Source: Actomonas sp051209155 (GTDB taxonomy: Bacteria > Verrucomicrobiota > Verrucomicrobiia > Opitutales > Opitutaceae). Taken from it: a DNA stretch of 64,000 nt. Under the pieces are notes generated by a model that ran no database searches, was not told the origin of the DNA, and worked only from the letters and a program-made list of their open reading frames with translations. Positions 24,621-33,348 of this stretch are shown one piece after another. The DNA lies in NCBI GenBank assembly GCA_051209155.1, contig JBPJGB010000004.1; one strand, given 5' to 3'. The position numbers and the translations under genes are program-made. The stretch's first letter is position 1. Each line of letters begins with the position of its first letter.

Positions 24621-25916
24621 ATGGACTCCTCCGTTTCACCCACCTTCTCCAGCCTCGGAAATCGCGCGCAGCCCCCCACGATTGCGCGCTTGATGGCCAT
24701 GGCCCTGGAGAATCCGGCGCTGCTCTCCATCGCCGCGGGCTTTACGGACAATGCCACGCTGCCGGTGGCGCAGGTTGCCGCAGTGGTTGGTAAATTGGCG
24801 CAGGAGGACCACAGCAACGAATACCTGCAATACGGCAGCAACCACGGTCGGCCGGAGTTGCGGCGCTTGCTGGCGCAGCATCTCTGTGCGCAGGAGCCGG
24901 AACTCGATTACCACGATGTGCAGAGGGGCTGCTTCATCACCAATGGCTCGCAGCAGGCTTTGTATCTCGCGATGCAGGTGCTGTGTGACCCGGGCGATTT
25001 GGTGCTGGTCGACCGACCAAGCTATTTTGTGTTTCTGGAAATGCTCAAAGGCTTGGGCATCGAGGCGCGCTCGATTCCGGTGGACGAGGAAACCGGGCTG
25101 GTCGACGAAGCACGCTTTGCGGAGCTGCTGCAGGACCTCCAGCGCGACGGCGATGCCGATCGTCTGAAGGCGGTTTATTTCGTCAGCTATTTTTCCAACC
25201 CCTCTGGCCGCAGTCTGACGCTTGACGAAAAGGCCGCGATCGGCCGGCAGTTGCGGAATAAGGACATGATCATCCCGGTGATCGAAGACGCGGCGTATCG
25301 AGATATTTATTACGAGCAGCCGTGGCCGGCTCCGAGTGTGTTGAGCATTCCCGAGTGGGAGGGGTTTCCGAGGCTTTATACCTCAACGCTGACCAAGCCC
25401 TTTGCCACCGGTTTGAAGGTCGGTTTCGCGACCTGCAGCGACATCGAGTGGCGGGCGAAGATGTTGCACGTGAAAGCGCATCACGATTTTGGCACGGCCA
25501 ATTTTAATCAGCGTCTCATGGAGGCGGTGATGGAACAGGGCGGATTGGAGCGGCAGTTGAACGTGATCCGCCCCGCGTATCACCAAAAGATGCTGACGCT
25601 CGATAGTGCGCTGCGGGCTGGTGGGCTGGCGGAGCTCGGGTGGGAATGGAGCCAGCCGGCGGGCGGCTTGTATTTGTGGCTGCGTGCTCCCGCCGGGCTC
25701 GATACGGGACTGGAATCGGCCTTTTGCCATGCCTGTGTGGAAGCCGGCGTTTTATACGTGCCCGGCGAACTGTGTTTTGGCGATGACGCGCCCAGTGATA
25801 CGATCCGCCTGAGTTTTGGAGTGCTCGGGGCGGAGCAGCTAGCCGCAGCGGCCCAGCGATTCTGTGGCGTGGCCCGGGCGTTTGTGCCGACACCGGATTG
25901 TAGCACAGCCTCATAA
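24621..25916 (+). CDS. PLP-dependent aminotransferase, class I/II
   Basis: 431 aa from the ATG at 24621 (MDSSVSPTFSSLGNRAQPP). A fold-type I enzyme of the LysN/MocR-like subgroup: LQYGSNHGRPELRRLLA, FITNGSQQALYLAMQVL, VSYFSNPSGRSLT, EDAAYRDIYYE with the PLP-contacting Asp, and the Schiff-base lysine in TSTLTKPFATGLKVGFAT. There is no N-terminal DNA-binding domain, so it is an enzyme, not a MocR regulator. The amino donor and acceptor cannot be read from sequence; 2-aminoadipate, aromatic and branched-chain substrates are all seen in the group. Confidence 0.87.
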   Translation: MDSSVSPTFSSLGNRAQPPTIARLMAMALENPALLSIAAGFTDNATLPVAQVAAVVGKLAQEDHSNEYLQYGSNHGRPELRRLLAQHLCAQEPELDYHDVQRGCFITNGSQQALYLAMQVLCDPGDLVLVDRPSYFVFLEMLKGLGIEARSIPVDEETGLVDEARFAELLQDLQRDGDADRLKAVYFVSYFSNPSGRSLTLDEKAAIGRQLRNKDMIIPVIEDAAYRDIYYEQPWPAPSVLSIPEWEGFPRLYTSTLTKPFATGLKVGFATCSDIEWRAKMLHVKAHHDFGTANFNQRLMEAVMEQGGLERQLNVIRPAYHQKMLTLDSALRAGGLAELGWEWSQPAGGLYLWLRAPAGLDTGLESAFCHACVEAGVLYVPGELCFGDDAPSDTIRLSFGVLGAEQLAAAAQRFCGVARAFVPTPDCSTAS

Positions 25917-25965
25917 AACAGACTTGGCCCTCCCGGGTGGTGATACAAGGCTGGCCGGCTTTATT

Positions 25966-27333
25966 ATGAAGATCTGTTGCATCGGAGCAGGCTACGTCGG
26001 CGGTCCCACCATGGCGGTGATTGCGCAAAAAGCGCCCGAGGTTCGTGTCACCGTGGTGGACATGAATCAGGCCCGCATTGATGCGTGGAATTCGGACACC
26101 CTCCCAATCTACGAGCCGGGCCTCGATGAGGTCGTCGAAGAGTGCCGCGGTCGTAATTTGTTTTTTTCCACGGCGGTAGCCGAAGAAATCAACGCGGCTG
26201 ATATTGTCTTCGTGGCAGTGAATACGCCCACGAAGACCTATGGTTTAGGCGCCGGTCGGGCGGCGGACCTGCGGTTCATCGAGTCGGTTGCCCGCACGAT
26301 CGCCGAAGTCGCCACTTCCGGGAAGATCATCGTGGAGAAATCCACCATCCCGGTGAAAACGGCGGAAACGATCCAGAAGATCCTGGCGGCCAACACCCGG
26401 GGACTGAAGTTCCAGGTGCTCTCCAATCCCGAGTTCTTGGCGGAAGGCACCGCGATCGTCGACCTGCACAATCCCGATCGCGTCTTGATCGGCGGCGAGA
26501 AGACGCCCGAGGGGCAGGAAGCCGTCGAGCAGCTGGCCAGTGTCTACGCCCACTGGGTGCCGCGTGAGCGCATCATCACGACCAACCTCTGGTCCTCCGA
26601 ATTGTCCAAACTCGTGGCCAACGCGTTTCTGGCGCAGCGTATTTCGTCGATTAACTCGATCTCCGCCCTGTGTGAAGCGACCGAAGCCGATGTTGACGAA
26701 GTCGCCCGGGCGATCGGGCACGACAGCCGCATTGGTCCCAAGTTTCTCAAGGCCTCGGTCGGTTTCGGCGGTTCCTGTTTCCAGAAGGACATCCTCAATC
26801 TGGTTTACCTCTGTGAAAGCTTCGGTCTGCCGGAGGTCGCCGCCTACTGGCAAAGTGTGGTGCAGATGAACGATTGGCAGAAGTCGCGCTTCGCGGCTCG
26901 CATCGTGAAGACCTTGTTCAACACGGTGGCGGGCAAGCGGATCGCGATCTGGGGTTTTGCCTTCAAGAAGGACACCAACGATACGCGCGAAACCGCGGCG
27001 ATTTCGGTGTGCCGCGATCTCATTGCCGAAATGGCAGAGGTGGTCGTCTACGATCCCAAGGTGCCGGCAGAACAAATTCGCCGCGATGTGCTGGGGGCCG
27101 ATGAAGGCAAAGCCGGCGCGCAGCTTAAGGTCGTCTCCTCCGCGGAAGAGGCCGCTCAAGGCGCACATGCGGTCGCCGTGTTGACCGAATGGGACGAGTT
27201 TAAGTCCATCGACTTCGCGGCCGTGCTGGCCGGCATGCCGAAGCCCGCTTTCCTCTTCGACGGCCGCAACCTGCTCGATTTGGAGCAGCTCCGGGCCTTG
27301 GGCTTCACCGCGTTCGGCGTGGGCAAGGCCTGA
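25966..27333 (+). CDS. ugd: UDP-glucose 6-dehydrogenase, animal-type
   Basis: 455 aa from the ATG at 25966 (MKICCIGAGYVGGPTMAVI). It oxidises UDP-glucose to UDP-glucuronate with two NAD+. The catalytic Cys lies in SVGFGGSCFQKDILNLVYL near residue 268. Long runs such as SNPEFLAEGTAI, LAQRISSINSISALCEA and NPDRVLIGGEKTPEGQ match, as I remember it, the human UGDH protein far more closely than the usual short bacterial Ugd. UDP-GlcA made here could feed the UDP-glucuronate 4-epimerase at 55605. The upstream in-frame extension is not conserved and was not used. Confidence 0.95.
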   Translation: MKICCIGAGYVGGPTMAVIAQKAPEVRVTVVDMNQARIDAWNSDTLPIYEPGLDEVVEECRGRNLFFSTAVAEEINAADIVFVAVNTPTKTYGLGAGRAADLRFIESVARTIAEVATSGKIIVEKSTIPVKTAETIQKILAANTRGLKFQVLSNPEFLAEGTAIVDLHNPDRVLIGGEKTPEGQEAVEQLASVYAHWVPRERIITTNLWSSELSKLVANAFLAQRISSINSISALCEATEADVDEVARAIGHDSRIGPKFLKASVGFGGSCFQKDILNLVYLCESFGLPEVAAYWQSVVQMNDWQKSRFAARIVKTLFNTVAGKRIAIWGFAFKKDTNDTRETAAISVCRDLIAEMAEVVVYDPKVPAEQIRRDVLGADEGKAGAQLKVVSSAEEAAQGAHAVAVLTEWDEFKSIDFAAVLAGMPKPAFLFDGRNLLDLEQLRALGFTAFGVGKA

Positions 27334-27457
27334 GCGCGCAGTCTAGCCGGGATTGTCCCGCCCGGCCTTCGCTTTGGCGCGGGCGAACGATCCCGAACCG
27401 GCCTCACCGCGGCCGGCTACAGCACAGGTTTGGGTGACTCGGTCGATCGAGTTGCCA

Positions 27458-27727
27458 TTAGAACTGCAGGTGTTCCTCCGGTTGGTCGTCGGCACTGCCT
27501 TCATAGGCATGCACCGATCGTTCGGAATCTGCCCAGATTGGCAGGTTGGCAACGCGGGCGGCTTTGGTTTCCTGGATCGAGGTGCGCAAGGCTTCGTCGT
27601 CGGTGTGACTCATGATGTAGTCGAGACCAGCGTAGGCCACATCCTCCGGGCGAACCTCCAGCTTATTGGCGAATCGACTGACCACGGCGAATTCCGCCGG
27701 ATCGAGGTGGATTTTTACATTGAACAT
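27458..27727 (-). CDS. Hypothetical protein, possible ribbon-helix-helix type (89 aa)
   Basis: Not a family I can name. I choose the ATG at 27727 because AAAAAGGAGG, an excellent Shine-Dalgarno sequence, lies 8 bases upstream. The start FNVKIHLDPAEFAVVSRFANKL, then RPEDVAYAGLDYIM, has the strand-helix-helix look of an RHH DNA-binding domain as in antitoxins. The tail is acidic and polar. No toxin-like gene is adjacent, so the antitoxin idea is weak. Confidence 0.6.
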   Translation of the reverse strand: MFNVKIHLDPAEFAVVSRFANKLEVRPEDVAYAGLDYIMSHTDDEALRTSIQETKAARVANLPIWADSERSVHAYEGSADDQPEEHLQF

Positions 27728-27855
27728 GACGGCCTCCTTTTTGGGGTTGGAAGGAGGGTAGTGAGTTCGCCGTTCGGTTGCGATTCCGTCGGGTGCCGTC
27801 GACTGCGATAGTATGGCGTTTAATGCCCACAATAACGCGGATCCGACGCCTACAT

Positions 27856-28791
27856 TCAGTCGAAAATAGCTTCAGGCAAATAGGCGGTCACCGTGGTCGT
27901 GGGCTGATTCACCAGTTGTGAAATCTTCAGGTCCAGCACCACACTACACAATGTGTAGGCCCATTCGGGTGTAATATTGAGTCGTTTGCAGATAAACGCT
28001 ATGGCGCGGCGCACGGCCTGTTTGGCGGCTTGGCGTGGATCTTCGTCCGATTCGATAAACATATGCCACCGATTGGCGGAATAGCGGGGCGAAACCAAGG
28101 GGGAGGGGGTGATCGCATAGGGAGCGGCCAAGGGTTGTTGTTTGATCAGCTCGATCTTGAATCGCCCGGTCATGGGCGCCTCCATCCCATTGATACAAAC
28201 CTCGCCGTCGCCCTGGGCGGCGTGACAGTCGCCGGCCAACAGATTTGCCCCGGGCGTGAGCACGGGCAAATACAGCGTCGTGCCGGCCGTGAGGTGGCGC
28301 ACATCCATGTTGCCGCCGAACACGCCCGGCGCCCGCGTGCGAAACTCGCCCGCTTCGGCGCGTTGGACTCCGATGATTCCCGCGAAGGGATTCAGATCGA
28401 GCGTCACACCGGGCATGCTCGTGCTATGAGCGTTATCCAATTTCCAGATAAACAAATGGTGCTCCGGGAAGTCCTCGGGCAGCAGGCCGAGTCCTGGTAT
28501 CAGGCTGGTCCAGGCCCAGCCCCGGTGTTCAAAACCCTCAATGTGAACGGCCAGTTGGTCACCAGGCTCCGCACCGTCGATCGCGATCGGCCCGGTGAGG
28601 GCATGCACCTTCAGCGGATCAAATCGGGCTTTGAATTCGGCCACCGTCCAGTCCGGCTGCACCTGAAATCCACTGGAGTCGGCCATGTCTATTTCCACCG
28701 TATCGCCGGGCGCGATGGTTAAACGGGGCGGGATCGCGCTATTCCAGCGGTGAACCAAGGCGGTGGCGTCGAGTCGATGCAGGGCGGACAT
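27856..28791 (-). CDS. Acetamidase/formamidase family protein
   Basis: 311 aa. It has the FmdA/AmdA fold: RLTIAPGDTVEIDMADSSG at the start, ALTGPIAIDGAEPGDQLAVHI, FGGNMDVRHLTAGTTLYLPV and GDCHAAQGDGEV, the last two holding the metal and active-site residues of the family. Members hydrolyse formamide, acetamide or related short amides to release ammonia. The exact substrate is unknown. Divergent from the nucleoid-type gene at 28929; the AT-rich 137-bp gap between them holds a palindrome and a -10-like box. Confidence 0.85.
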   Translation of the reverse strand: MSALHRLDATALVHRWNSAIPPRLTIAPGDTVEIDMADSSGFQVQPDWTVAEFKARFDPLKVHALTGPIAIDGAEPGDQLAVHIEGFEHRGWAWTSLIPGLGLLPEDFPEHHLFIWKLDNAHSTSMPGVTLDLNPFAGIIGVQRAEAGEFRTRAPGVFGGNMDVRHLTAGTTLYLPVLTPGANLLAGDCHAAQGDGEVCINGMEAPMTGRFKIELIKQQPLAAPYAITPSPLVSPRYSANRWHMFIESDEDPRQAAKQAVRRAIAFICKRLNITPEWAYTLCSVVLDLKISQLVNQPTTTVTAYLPEAIFD

Positions 28792-28850
28792 AGAGCACGA
28801 AATTTGCCGCGCGCCTCCAGCAGGGCAAGTTTGTGGTGGCGATAATTACG

Positions 28851-28884
28851 TATAATATCTGTGAAATGATAAAAATATTATCAT
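28851..28884 (+). promoter_or_regulatory. -10 box and palindromic operator-like site upstream of the AT-hook protein gene
   Basis: A TATAAT hexamer at 28851-28856 is followed by a perfect inverted repeat, ATGATAA / TTATCAT with a 5-bp AAATA spacer, at 28866-28884. That places the palindrome at about +3 to +21 of a plus-strand transcript. The region is strongly AT-rich in a GC-rich genome, a natural target for the AT-hook protein encoded downstream, so autoregulation is possible. No convincing -35 box was found. Confidence 0.5.
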
Positions 28885-28928
28885 ATGCCTTGATATCGCG
28901 GTGAATATATACTTTGTCTCGCTCCGTT

Positions 28929-29339
28929 ATGGTGACCGACAAAATTAAAGAACTACAGGAGCTCCAAGCTAAGGCAGCCCAGCTGCAGCAAGCCATCGAG
29001 GTCGAGCGCACGCGCGAACTCGCCGGTTTGCCGGCCAAGTATGGTTTCGCCGATCTGGCCTCCTTTATCAAAGCCGTCAAAGCCGCTTCAGGCTCGACCA
29101 AGACTCGCGGTCGCAAGCCCAAGGGTGCCGCCAAAGCGGCCAAGCCGGGCAAGCGCTCGCGCGCCAAGATCACCGATGAGCTCAAGGCTCAGGTGAAGGC
29201 TGCGGTTGAAGCCGGTGAGACGGGCGCGGCGATCGCCGAGCGCCTCGGCATCTCGGTGCCGAGCGTCCAGAACATCAAGAAGGAGTTCGGCCTCGTGAAG
29301 GCGCGTGGCTCCGACAACGCGGCTCCGGCTGGCGCCTGA
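28929..29339 (+). CDS. Putative nucleoid-associated protein: coiled coil, AT-hook-like linker, HTH
   Basis: 136 aa from the ATG at 28929. Three parts are visible. Residues 1-30 are heptad-rich (KIKELQELQAKAAQLQQAIEV) and likely oligomerise, as in H-NS. Residues about 57-85 are basic and contain TRGRKPKG, an AT-hook/H-NS-type minor-groove motif. Residues about 88-125 look like a Hin-type helix-turn-helix (AIAERLGISVPSVQNIKKEFGL). This suggests a DNA-bridging or silencing protein that prefers AT-rich DNA. The upstream TTG reading would add only five residues. A strong terminator follows, so it is monocistronic. Confidence 0.75.
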   Translation: MVTDKIKELQELQAKAAQLQQAIEVERTRELAGLPAKYGFADLASFIKAVKAASGSTKTRGRKPKGAAKAAKPGKRSRAKITDELKAQVKAAVEAGETGAAIAERLGISVPSVQNIKKEFGLVKARGSDNAAPAGA

Positions 29340-29364
29340 TCCCTGAATTCCATTCGTGCTTTCG

Positions 29365-29400
29365 TGCCCCGCGACGACAGCGTCGCGGGGCATTTTTGTT
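29365..29400 (+). terminator. Terminator of the nucleoid-type gene
   Basis: A perfect 12-bp stem (TGCCCCGCGACG / CGTCGCGGGGCA) with a 4-nt loop and a T-rich tail. It sits between 29339 and the next gene start. Confidence 0.93.
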
Positions 29401-29456
29401 TTGGGGCAACTCGTTGGTTGAACCCCGCGGCGGATCGGCTCTCGCTGGGCGTCTCG

Positions 29457-30368
29457 ATGTCCTCCTTTGTCCAAGCGAACACCAATGGGCGTCTGCACGC
29501 CGCGACCGAGCCGAGTTTGAGTCCGCTCAACCGCGGTTTTCTCTACGGCGACGCGATCTACGAGGTCTGGCGAACCTATGGCGGGCGCATCTTTGGTTGG
29601 GAGGAGCATTGGGATCGTTTGCGCGGTTCCGCGTCGGCCTTGTCGATGGCGGTGCCGCTCGAACCCGGGGCGCTGCAGGACGAAATTCGTCGCACGGTCG
29701 AGGCCTACCGAAACCACTGCAACGACGCGGGTGACGTTTATGTGCGCTTGCAGATTTATCGCGGGGAAGGCCGGATCGGCTTGGACCCGGCCTTGGCCGG
29801 GGCGGCAGGTTACGTGCTCTTGGTTCAAGCTGTGCCGCAATTGGCCCCGCAGGCCTGGGCGGCGGGGATGACCTTGGCGGTCGCGCAAACTTTGCGACGC
29901 AACCCGATCGACGCCCTGAACCCGGCGTGGAAGACGGGCAACTACCTCAACAATCTCCTGTGTCTGCACGAAGCGCGGCAACGCGGCGCGGACGACGTGT
30001 TGATCCTCAACCAGGCTGGCGAAATCACGGAAGCCGCCACGGCTAACATCGCCTTCGTATGCGGGACCGACCTCGTAACCCCACCTTTGTCGGTGGGGAT
30101 TCTTGCGGGCGTTACGCGCCGTTTGGTGATGGAACACGTTGCCCAACGCGCGGGCTTAAATCCAGTCGAGCGCGTGCTCAATCCGGCGGATCTCTCGACG
30201 ATGGATGAGGCGATGTTGCTCTCGAGCACGAAGGATATTCAGCCAGTGGGTCGGATCGACGACGTCCTGTTTCGGGTCGGCGAGGGCACGCACAGTCGTG
30301 CTTTGAAGACCGCCTTCAACGCCTATGCGATCGAGCATCTGGGTGACCGAGCGGACCTGGCGGTGTGA
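29457..30368 (+). CDS. Aminotransferase class IV (BCAT / D-AAT / ADC lyase family)
   Basis: 303 aa from the ATG at 29457 (MSSFVQANTNGRLHAATEP). The family opening is LSPLNRGFLYGDAIYEVWRTYGG. The PLP lysine is in NPAWKTGNYLNNLLCLHEA near residue 160, and the phosphate-binding region is GEITEAATANIAFV. Members include branched-chain aminotransferases, D-amino acid aminotransferases and 4-amino-4-deoxychorismate lyase (PabC), which cannot be told apart here. folC is 6 kb away and not in the same unit, so a folate role is not supported by context. Confidence 0.88.
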   Translation: MSSFVQANTNGRLHAATEPSLSPLNRGFLYGDAIYEVWRTYGGRIFGWEEHWDRLRGSASALSMAVPLEPGALQDEIRRTVEAYRNHCNDAGDVYVRLQIYRGEGRIGLDPALAGAAGYVLLVQAVPQLAPQAWAAGMTLAVAQTLRRNPIDALNPAWKTGNYLNNLLCLHEARQRGADDVLILNQAGEITEAATANIAFVCGTDLVTPPLSVGILAGVTRRLVMEHVAQRAGLNPVERVLNPADLSTMDEAMLLSSTKDIQPVGRIDDVLFRVGEGTHSRALKTAFNAYAIEHLGDRADLAV

Positions 30369-30379
30369 GCCGGGCGGGT

Positions 30380-30471
30380 GGGCTGGTTGAAGAATTGCAC
30401 CGCAGGTAACGTGGGATGAACGCAGATGGCCGGGGGGCAACGCAGCGCCCGCGAGCGGGCTGCCTACGATG
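30380..30471. repeat. Modular intergenic repeat copy A
   Basis: Begins with GGCTGGTTG, then an ACCGCAGGT...GCAGATGGCCG...GGCAAC module like those at 41392-42168, and ends with a hairpin CGCCCGC-GAGCGGGC followed by GCCTAC. The same hairpin and tail close the copy near 37541-37560. It occupies most of the gap between two convergent genes. Confidence 0.7.
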
Positions 30472-30522
30472 TGTTTTCGGGTGCGTAACTTGGACGAAGC
30501 GCTTGCGCGCGGATCACGCCGG

Positions 30523-31698
30523 TCAGTAACGCATCAAACTCGGGTCGATCTCCCGCGACCAGGCATCGACGCCGCCGTCGATGTTGGTGACCGCTTTGAA
30601 GCCCAAGGAGCGCAGGTATTGCACCACGCGCATGCTGCGGCCGCCGTGGTGGCAGCAGATCAACAGGTGTTGATCGCGGGGGAGCTCGGTGGCGGTTTCC
30701 GGAATCTGGCGCATCGGGATATGTTTTGCGCCGTCGATGTGGCAGATTTGCCACTCGTGAGGTTCGCGCACATCGATGATGCGACACGCGCCATCGTTGT
30801 TGGCCAACAGTTGTTGGGCTTCGTGCACCGTGATTTGCAGCGGGTAGGAGTCGGGATCTGATTCGGACATCGTGGGTGGTTCGGCTGAAAGGGGTTCCGG
30901 GCATGTCGCAGCCGGCTCGGCGGGCAACGGAGAGTCGCGATGCTCGGCGCCGCACCCGTGACAGGATTCGACCGGCGCGAAACGCAGGGTGGACACGTTT
31001 TGACTGAGCGCGTCGTAGGTGAGCAATCGTCCGAGCAGGGGTTCGCCGCAGCCCGTGATGAGTTTGATCGTTTCGAGCGCCTGCCAGCTGCCGATCACGC
31101 CGCACAGCGCGCCCAGCACGCCGACTTCGCCGCATCCCGGCACGCTGCCGGCGGCGGGCGGTTCCGGGAACAGGCAGCGATAGCACGGCCCGCCGAGGTG
31201 CGGCGCAAACACGCTGACTTGCCCCTCAAAGCGGTAGACGCTGCCGAATACCAGCGGACGGCGCGCCCGCACCGCGGCGTCGTTATTGCGATAGCGGGCG
31301 CCAAAGTTATCGGTGCCGTCGACGATCACGTCGTATTCACCAAACAACGACACGGCGTTCTCCCGCGTCACGCCGTCGGCATGCTCCGCCACTGCGCAGT
31401 GCGGGTTCACCTCGCGCAGGCGGGCCGCCGCCGACTGCGTTTTGAGCTGCCCGACGGTGGCGTCGCTGTGCAGCAGCTGCCGGTGCAGGTTGTGCGTTTC
31501 GACGCGGTCGAAGTCGGCGATGCCCAGCGTGCCGACCCCCGCGGCGGCCAAATAAAGCGCGGCGGGGCTGCCGAGTCCGCCGGCGCCAATGACAAGCACC
31601 TTGGCGTGTTTGAGCCGTGTTTGGCCCTCGACGCCGATTTCCGGCAGCAGCACGTGGCGGCTGTAGCGGGCGAGTTCGGTGGCAGTGAGGGGCGACAT
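30523..31698 (-). CDS. MoeB/ThiF-type adenylyltransferase with C-terminal rhodanese domain
   Basis: 391 aa. Residues 1-250 are an E1-like adenylating enzyme: the start YSRHVLLPEIGVEGQ, nucleotide loop VIGAGGLGSPAALYLAAAGVG, DGTDNF, and zinc pairs CYRC and CHGC. Residues about 285-391 are a rhodanese domain whose active-site loop is CHHGGRS. Such fusions activate the C-terminal glycine of a ubiquitin-like sulfur carrier (MoaD/ThiS type) and supply the sulfur. I start at 31698 (MSPLTATELARYSRH), since the longer frame runs into the divergent manC gene. No carrier gene is adjacent. Confidence 0.9.
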   Translation of the reverse strand: MSPLTATELARYSRHVLLPEIGVEGQTRLKHAKVLVIGAGGLGSPAALYLAAAGVGTLGIADFDRVETHNLHRQLLHSDATVGQLKTQSAAARLREVNPHCAVAEHADGVTRENAVSLFGEYDVIVDGTDNFGARYRNNDAAVRARRPLVFGSVYRFEGQVSVFAPHLGGPCYRCLFPEPPAAGSVPGCGEVGVLGALCGVIGSWQALETIKLITGCGEPLLGRLLTYDALSQNVSTLRFAPVESCHGCGAEHRDSPLPAEPAATCPEPLSAEPPTMSESDPDSYPLQITVHEAQQLLANNDGACRIIDVREPHEWQICHIDGAKHIPMRQIPETATELPRDQHLLICCHHGGRSMRVVQYLRSLGFKAVTNIDGGVDAWSREIDPSLMRY

Positions 31699-31794
31699 GG
31701 CGGGCGGCGGGAAGGGCCGAAACAGAGGCCGGAACCGGAAACGTCGCAAATGATTATTTGCGATGGCGCAGGACTGGCTTTCGTTTGGTCCCTT

Positions 31795-32883
31795 ATGGCT
31801 AATCCCTACATCGTCATCATCGCTGGAGGAAAAGGTGAACGTTTCTGGCCGCAGAGCCGGGCGGAGCGCCCCAAGCACTTGCTGCCCGTGGTGGGCGACA
31901 AGCCGCTGCTGACGCAAACGGTCGAGCGCGTGCTGCCCATCGTGCCGAAGGAAAACATCCTCGTGATCACCAGCGCCGTGCAGGAGAAGGGTGTGCGCGC
32001 GGTGTGCAAGGACCTGCCGAAGGAAAACATCATCGCCGAGCCGGTTGGCCGTGACACCGCCGCGGCAGTGGGATTGGCCGCCGCCATCGTTGGTGCCCGG
32101 GACCCCCAAGGGGTCTTCGCCATCCTGCCGGCCGATCACGTGATTCATAACGGCAAGAAGTATCAGGCCGACTTGAAGGCGGCCTTCGCGGCCGCGGCCA
32201 AGGCGCCGGTGATGGTGACGATCGGCATCGCGCCGACCGAACCGGCGACTGGGTTTGGTTACGTGCAGCGCGGCAAGGCGTGGCAAAAGGCCAACCGCCG
32301 CGAGGTCTACGCGGTGAAGCGTTTTGTGGAAAAACCCGACCTCAAGACGGCGAAGAAGTATTTAAAATCCGGAGACTACTTCTGGAACGCCGGCATGTTT
32401 GTGTGGAGCGTCGAAGTGGTCGAAACCGCCATCGCGAAGTTCGCGCCGAAACTCGACGCCGGGTTGCAGCCGATTCGCGCGGCTTTGGCCAAGGGCCGCC
32501 GCCTGGCGCCGGTTTTGAAGAAGGTATACCCGGAACTCGAAAAAATCTCGGTCGACTACGCCTTGCTCGAAAAGTCCGACAATGTGGTGATGTTGCCCTC
32601 GACCTTCGATTGGGACGATGTCGGCGCGTGGCCGGCAGTCGCTCGTCACTACAAGGCCGACAAGGCCGGCAACGTGAAGCGCGGCGAGGCGCTGGTGGAG
32701 CAGGGCAGCGGCAACATCGTTTTCAGCGAGGGCAAGCACCTCGTGACCGTGGTCGGCGCCGACGATCTGATCGTGGTGCACACGCCCGAAGCGACCTTGG
32801 TTTGTCCCAAGGCCAAGGCGCAGGAAATCAAAGCGCTGCTCAAGCAGGTCTACGCGCACCCGGACGCGAAGATCTACACCTGA
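31795..32883 (+). CDS. manC: Mannose-1-phosphate guanylyltransferase
   Basis: 362 aa from the ATG at 31795 (MANPYIVIIAGGKGERFWP). It makes GDP-mannose from mannose-1-P and GTP. The pyrophosphorylase signature GGKGERFWPQSRAERPKHLLP is at residue 11, followed by AEPVGRDTAAAVGLAA, FVEKPDLKTAKKYL, GDYFWNAGMFVW and DWDDVGAW. It is the short single-domain form, without a fused mannose-6-P isomerase. GDP-mannose is the substrate of the gmd enzyme at 51205. Confidence 0.94.
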   Translation: MANPYIVIIAGGKGERFWPQSRAERPKHLLPVVGDKPLLTQTVERVLPIVPKENILVITSAVQEKGVRAVCKDLPKENIIAEPVGRDTAAAVGLAAAIVGARDPQGVFAILPADHVIHNGKKYQADLKAAFAAAAKAPVMVTIGIAPTEPATGFGYVQRGKAWQKANRREVYAVKRFVEKPDLKTAKKYLKSGDYFWNAGMFVWSVEVVETAIAKFAPKLDAGLQPIRAALAKGRRLAPVLKKVYPELEKISVDYALLEKSDNVVMLPSTFDWDDVGAWPAVARHYKADKAGNVKRGEALVEQGSGNIVFSEGKHLVTVVGADDLIVVHTPEATLVCPKAKAQEIKALLKQVYAHPDAKIYT

Positions 32884-32901
32884 TCGCGTCCCTCTCCGCT
32901 C

Positions 32902-33348
32902 ATGCGCTTTCTCGGCATCGACCCGGGCACCAAACGCATCGGCTTGGCCAGCGGCGACGAGCTCGGGCTCGCTTCGCCGCTGCCCGCGCTCACGCAGGTC
33001 GACGCTGACCTGCGCTGGGCGGGCCTGCTGGAGGAAATTCGCGTGCGACGGATCGACGAGCTGGTCGTGGGGTATCCGCTCAACATGGACGACACCGTCG
33101 GACCCAAGGCCAAGGAGGCCGAGGTATTCGCCGAGCGCTTACGCGAGGCGACCGGACTGCCGGTCCACCTGGTCGATGAACGGCTGACGTCTCACGCGGC
33201 GGAGTCGACCCTGCCCAAGCACAAACTGCGGGATCTGCGCCAGAGCGGGGTGGTCGATTCCCGCGCAGCCGCCATGATCCTGCAGGACTACCTCGACCAA
33301 CGTTTCCCGCCGGCGATGCCCATGTGGGATGAGGGCGCGTCCCAATGA
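32902..33348 (+). CDS. ruvX: Putative pre-16S rRNA nuclease / Holliday junction resolvase (YqgF)
   Basis: 148 aa, RNase H-like fold. The catalytic acidic residues sit in FLGIDPGTKRIGLA at residue 3, in VDERLTS near residue 90 and in DSRAAAMILQDYLD near residue 116. YqgF trims the 5' end of 16S rRNA in E. coli; the resolvase name is older. First of three overlapping genes (ruvX-truA-comF), with truA starting inside its stop as ATGA. Confidence 0.92.
   Translation: MRFLGIDPGTKRIGLASGDELGLASPLPALTQVDADLRWAGLLEEIRVRRIDELVVGYPLNMDDTVGPKAKEAEVFAERLREATGLPVHLVDERLTSHAAESTLPKHKLRDLRQSGVVDSRAAAMILQDYLDQRFPPAMPMWDEGASQ

Noticed and set aside
30940..31794. N-terminal extension of manC
   Set aside because: Antisense to the MoeB-rhodanese gene; ManC homology begins at MANPYIVIIAGG.
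31699..32286. N-terminal extension of the MoeB-rhodanese gene
   Set aside because: Antisense to manC; the conserved start is MSPLTATELARYSRH.
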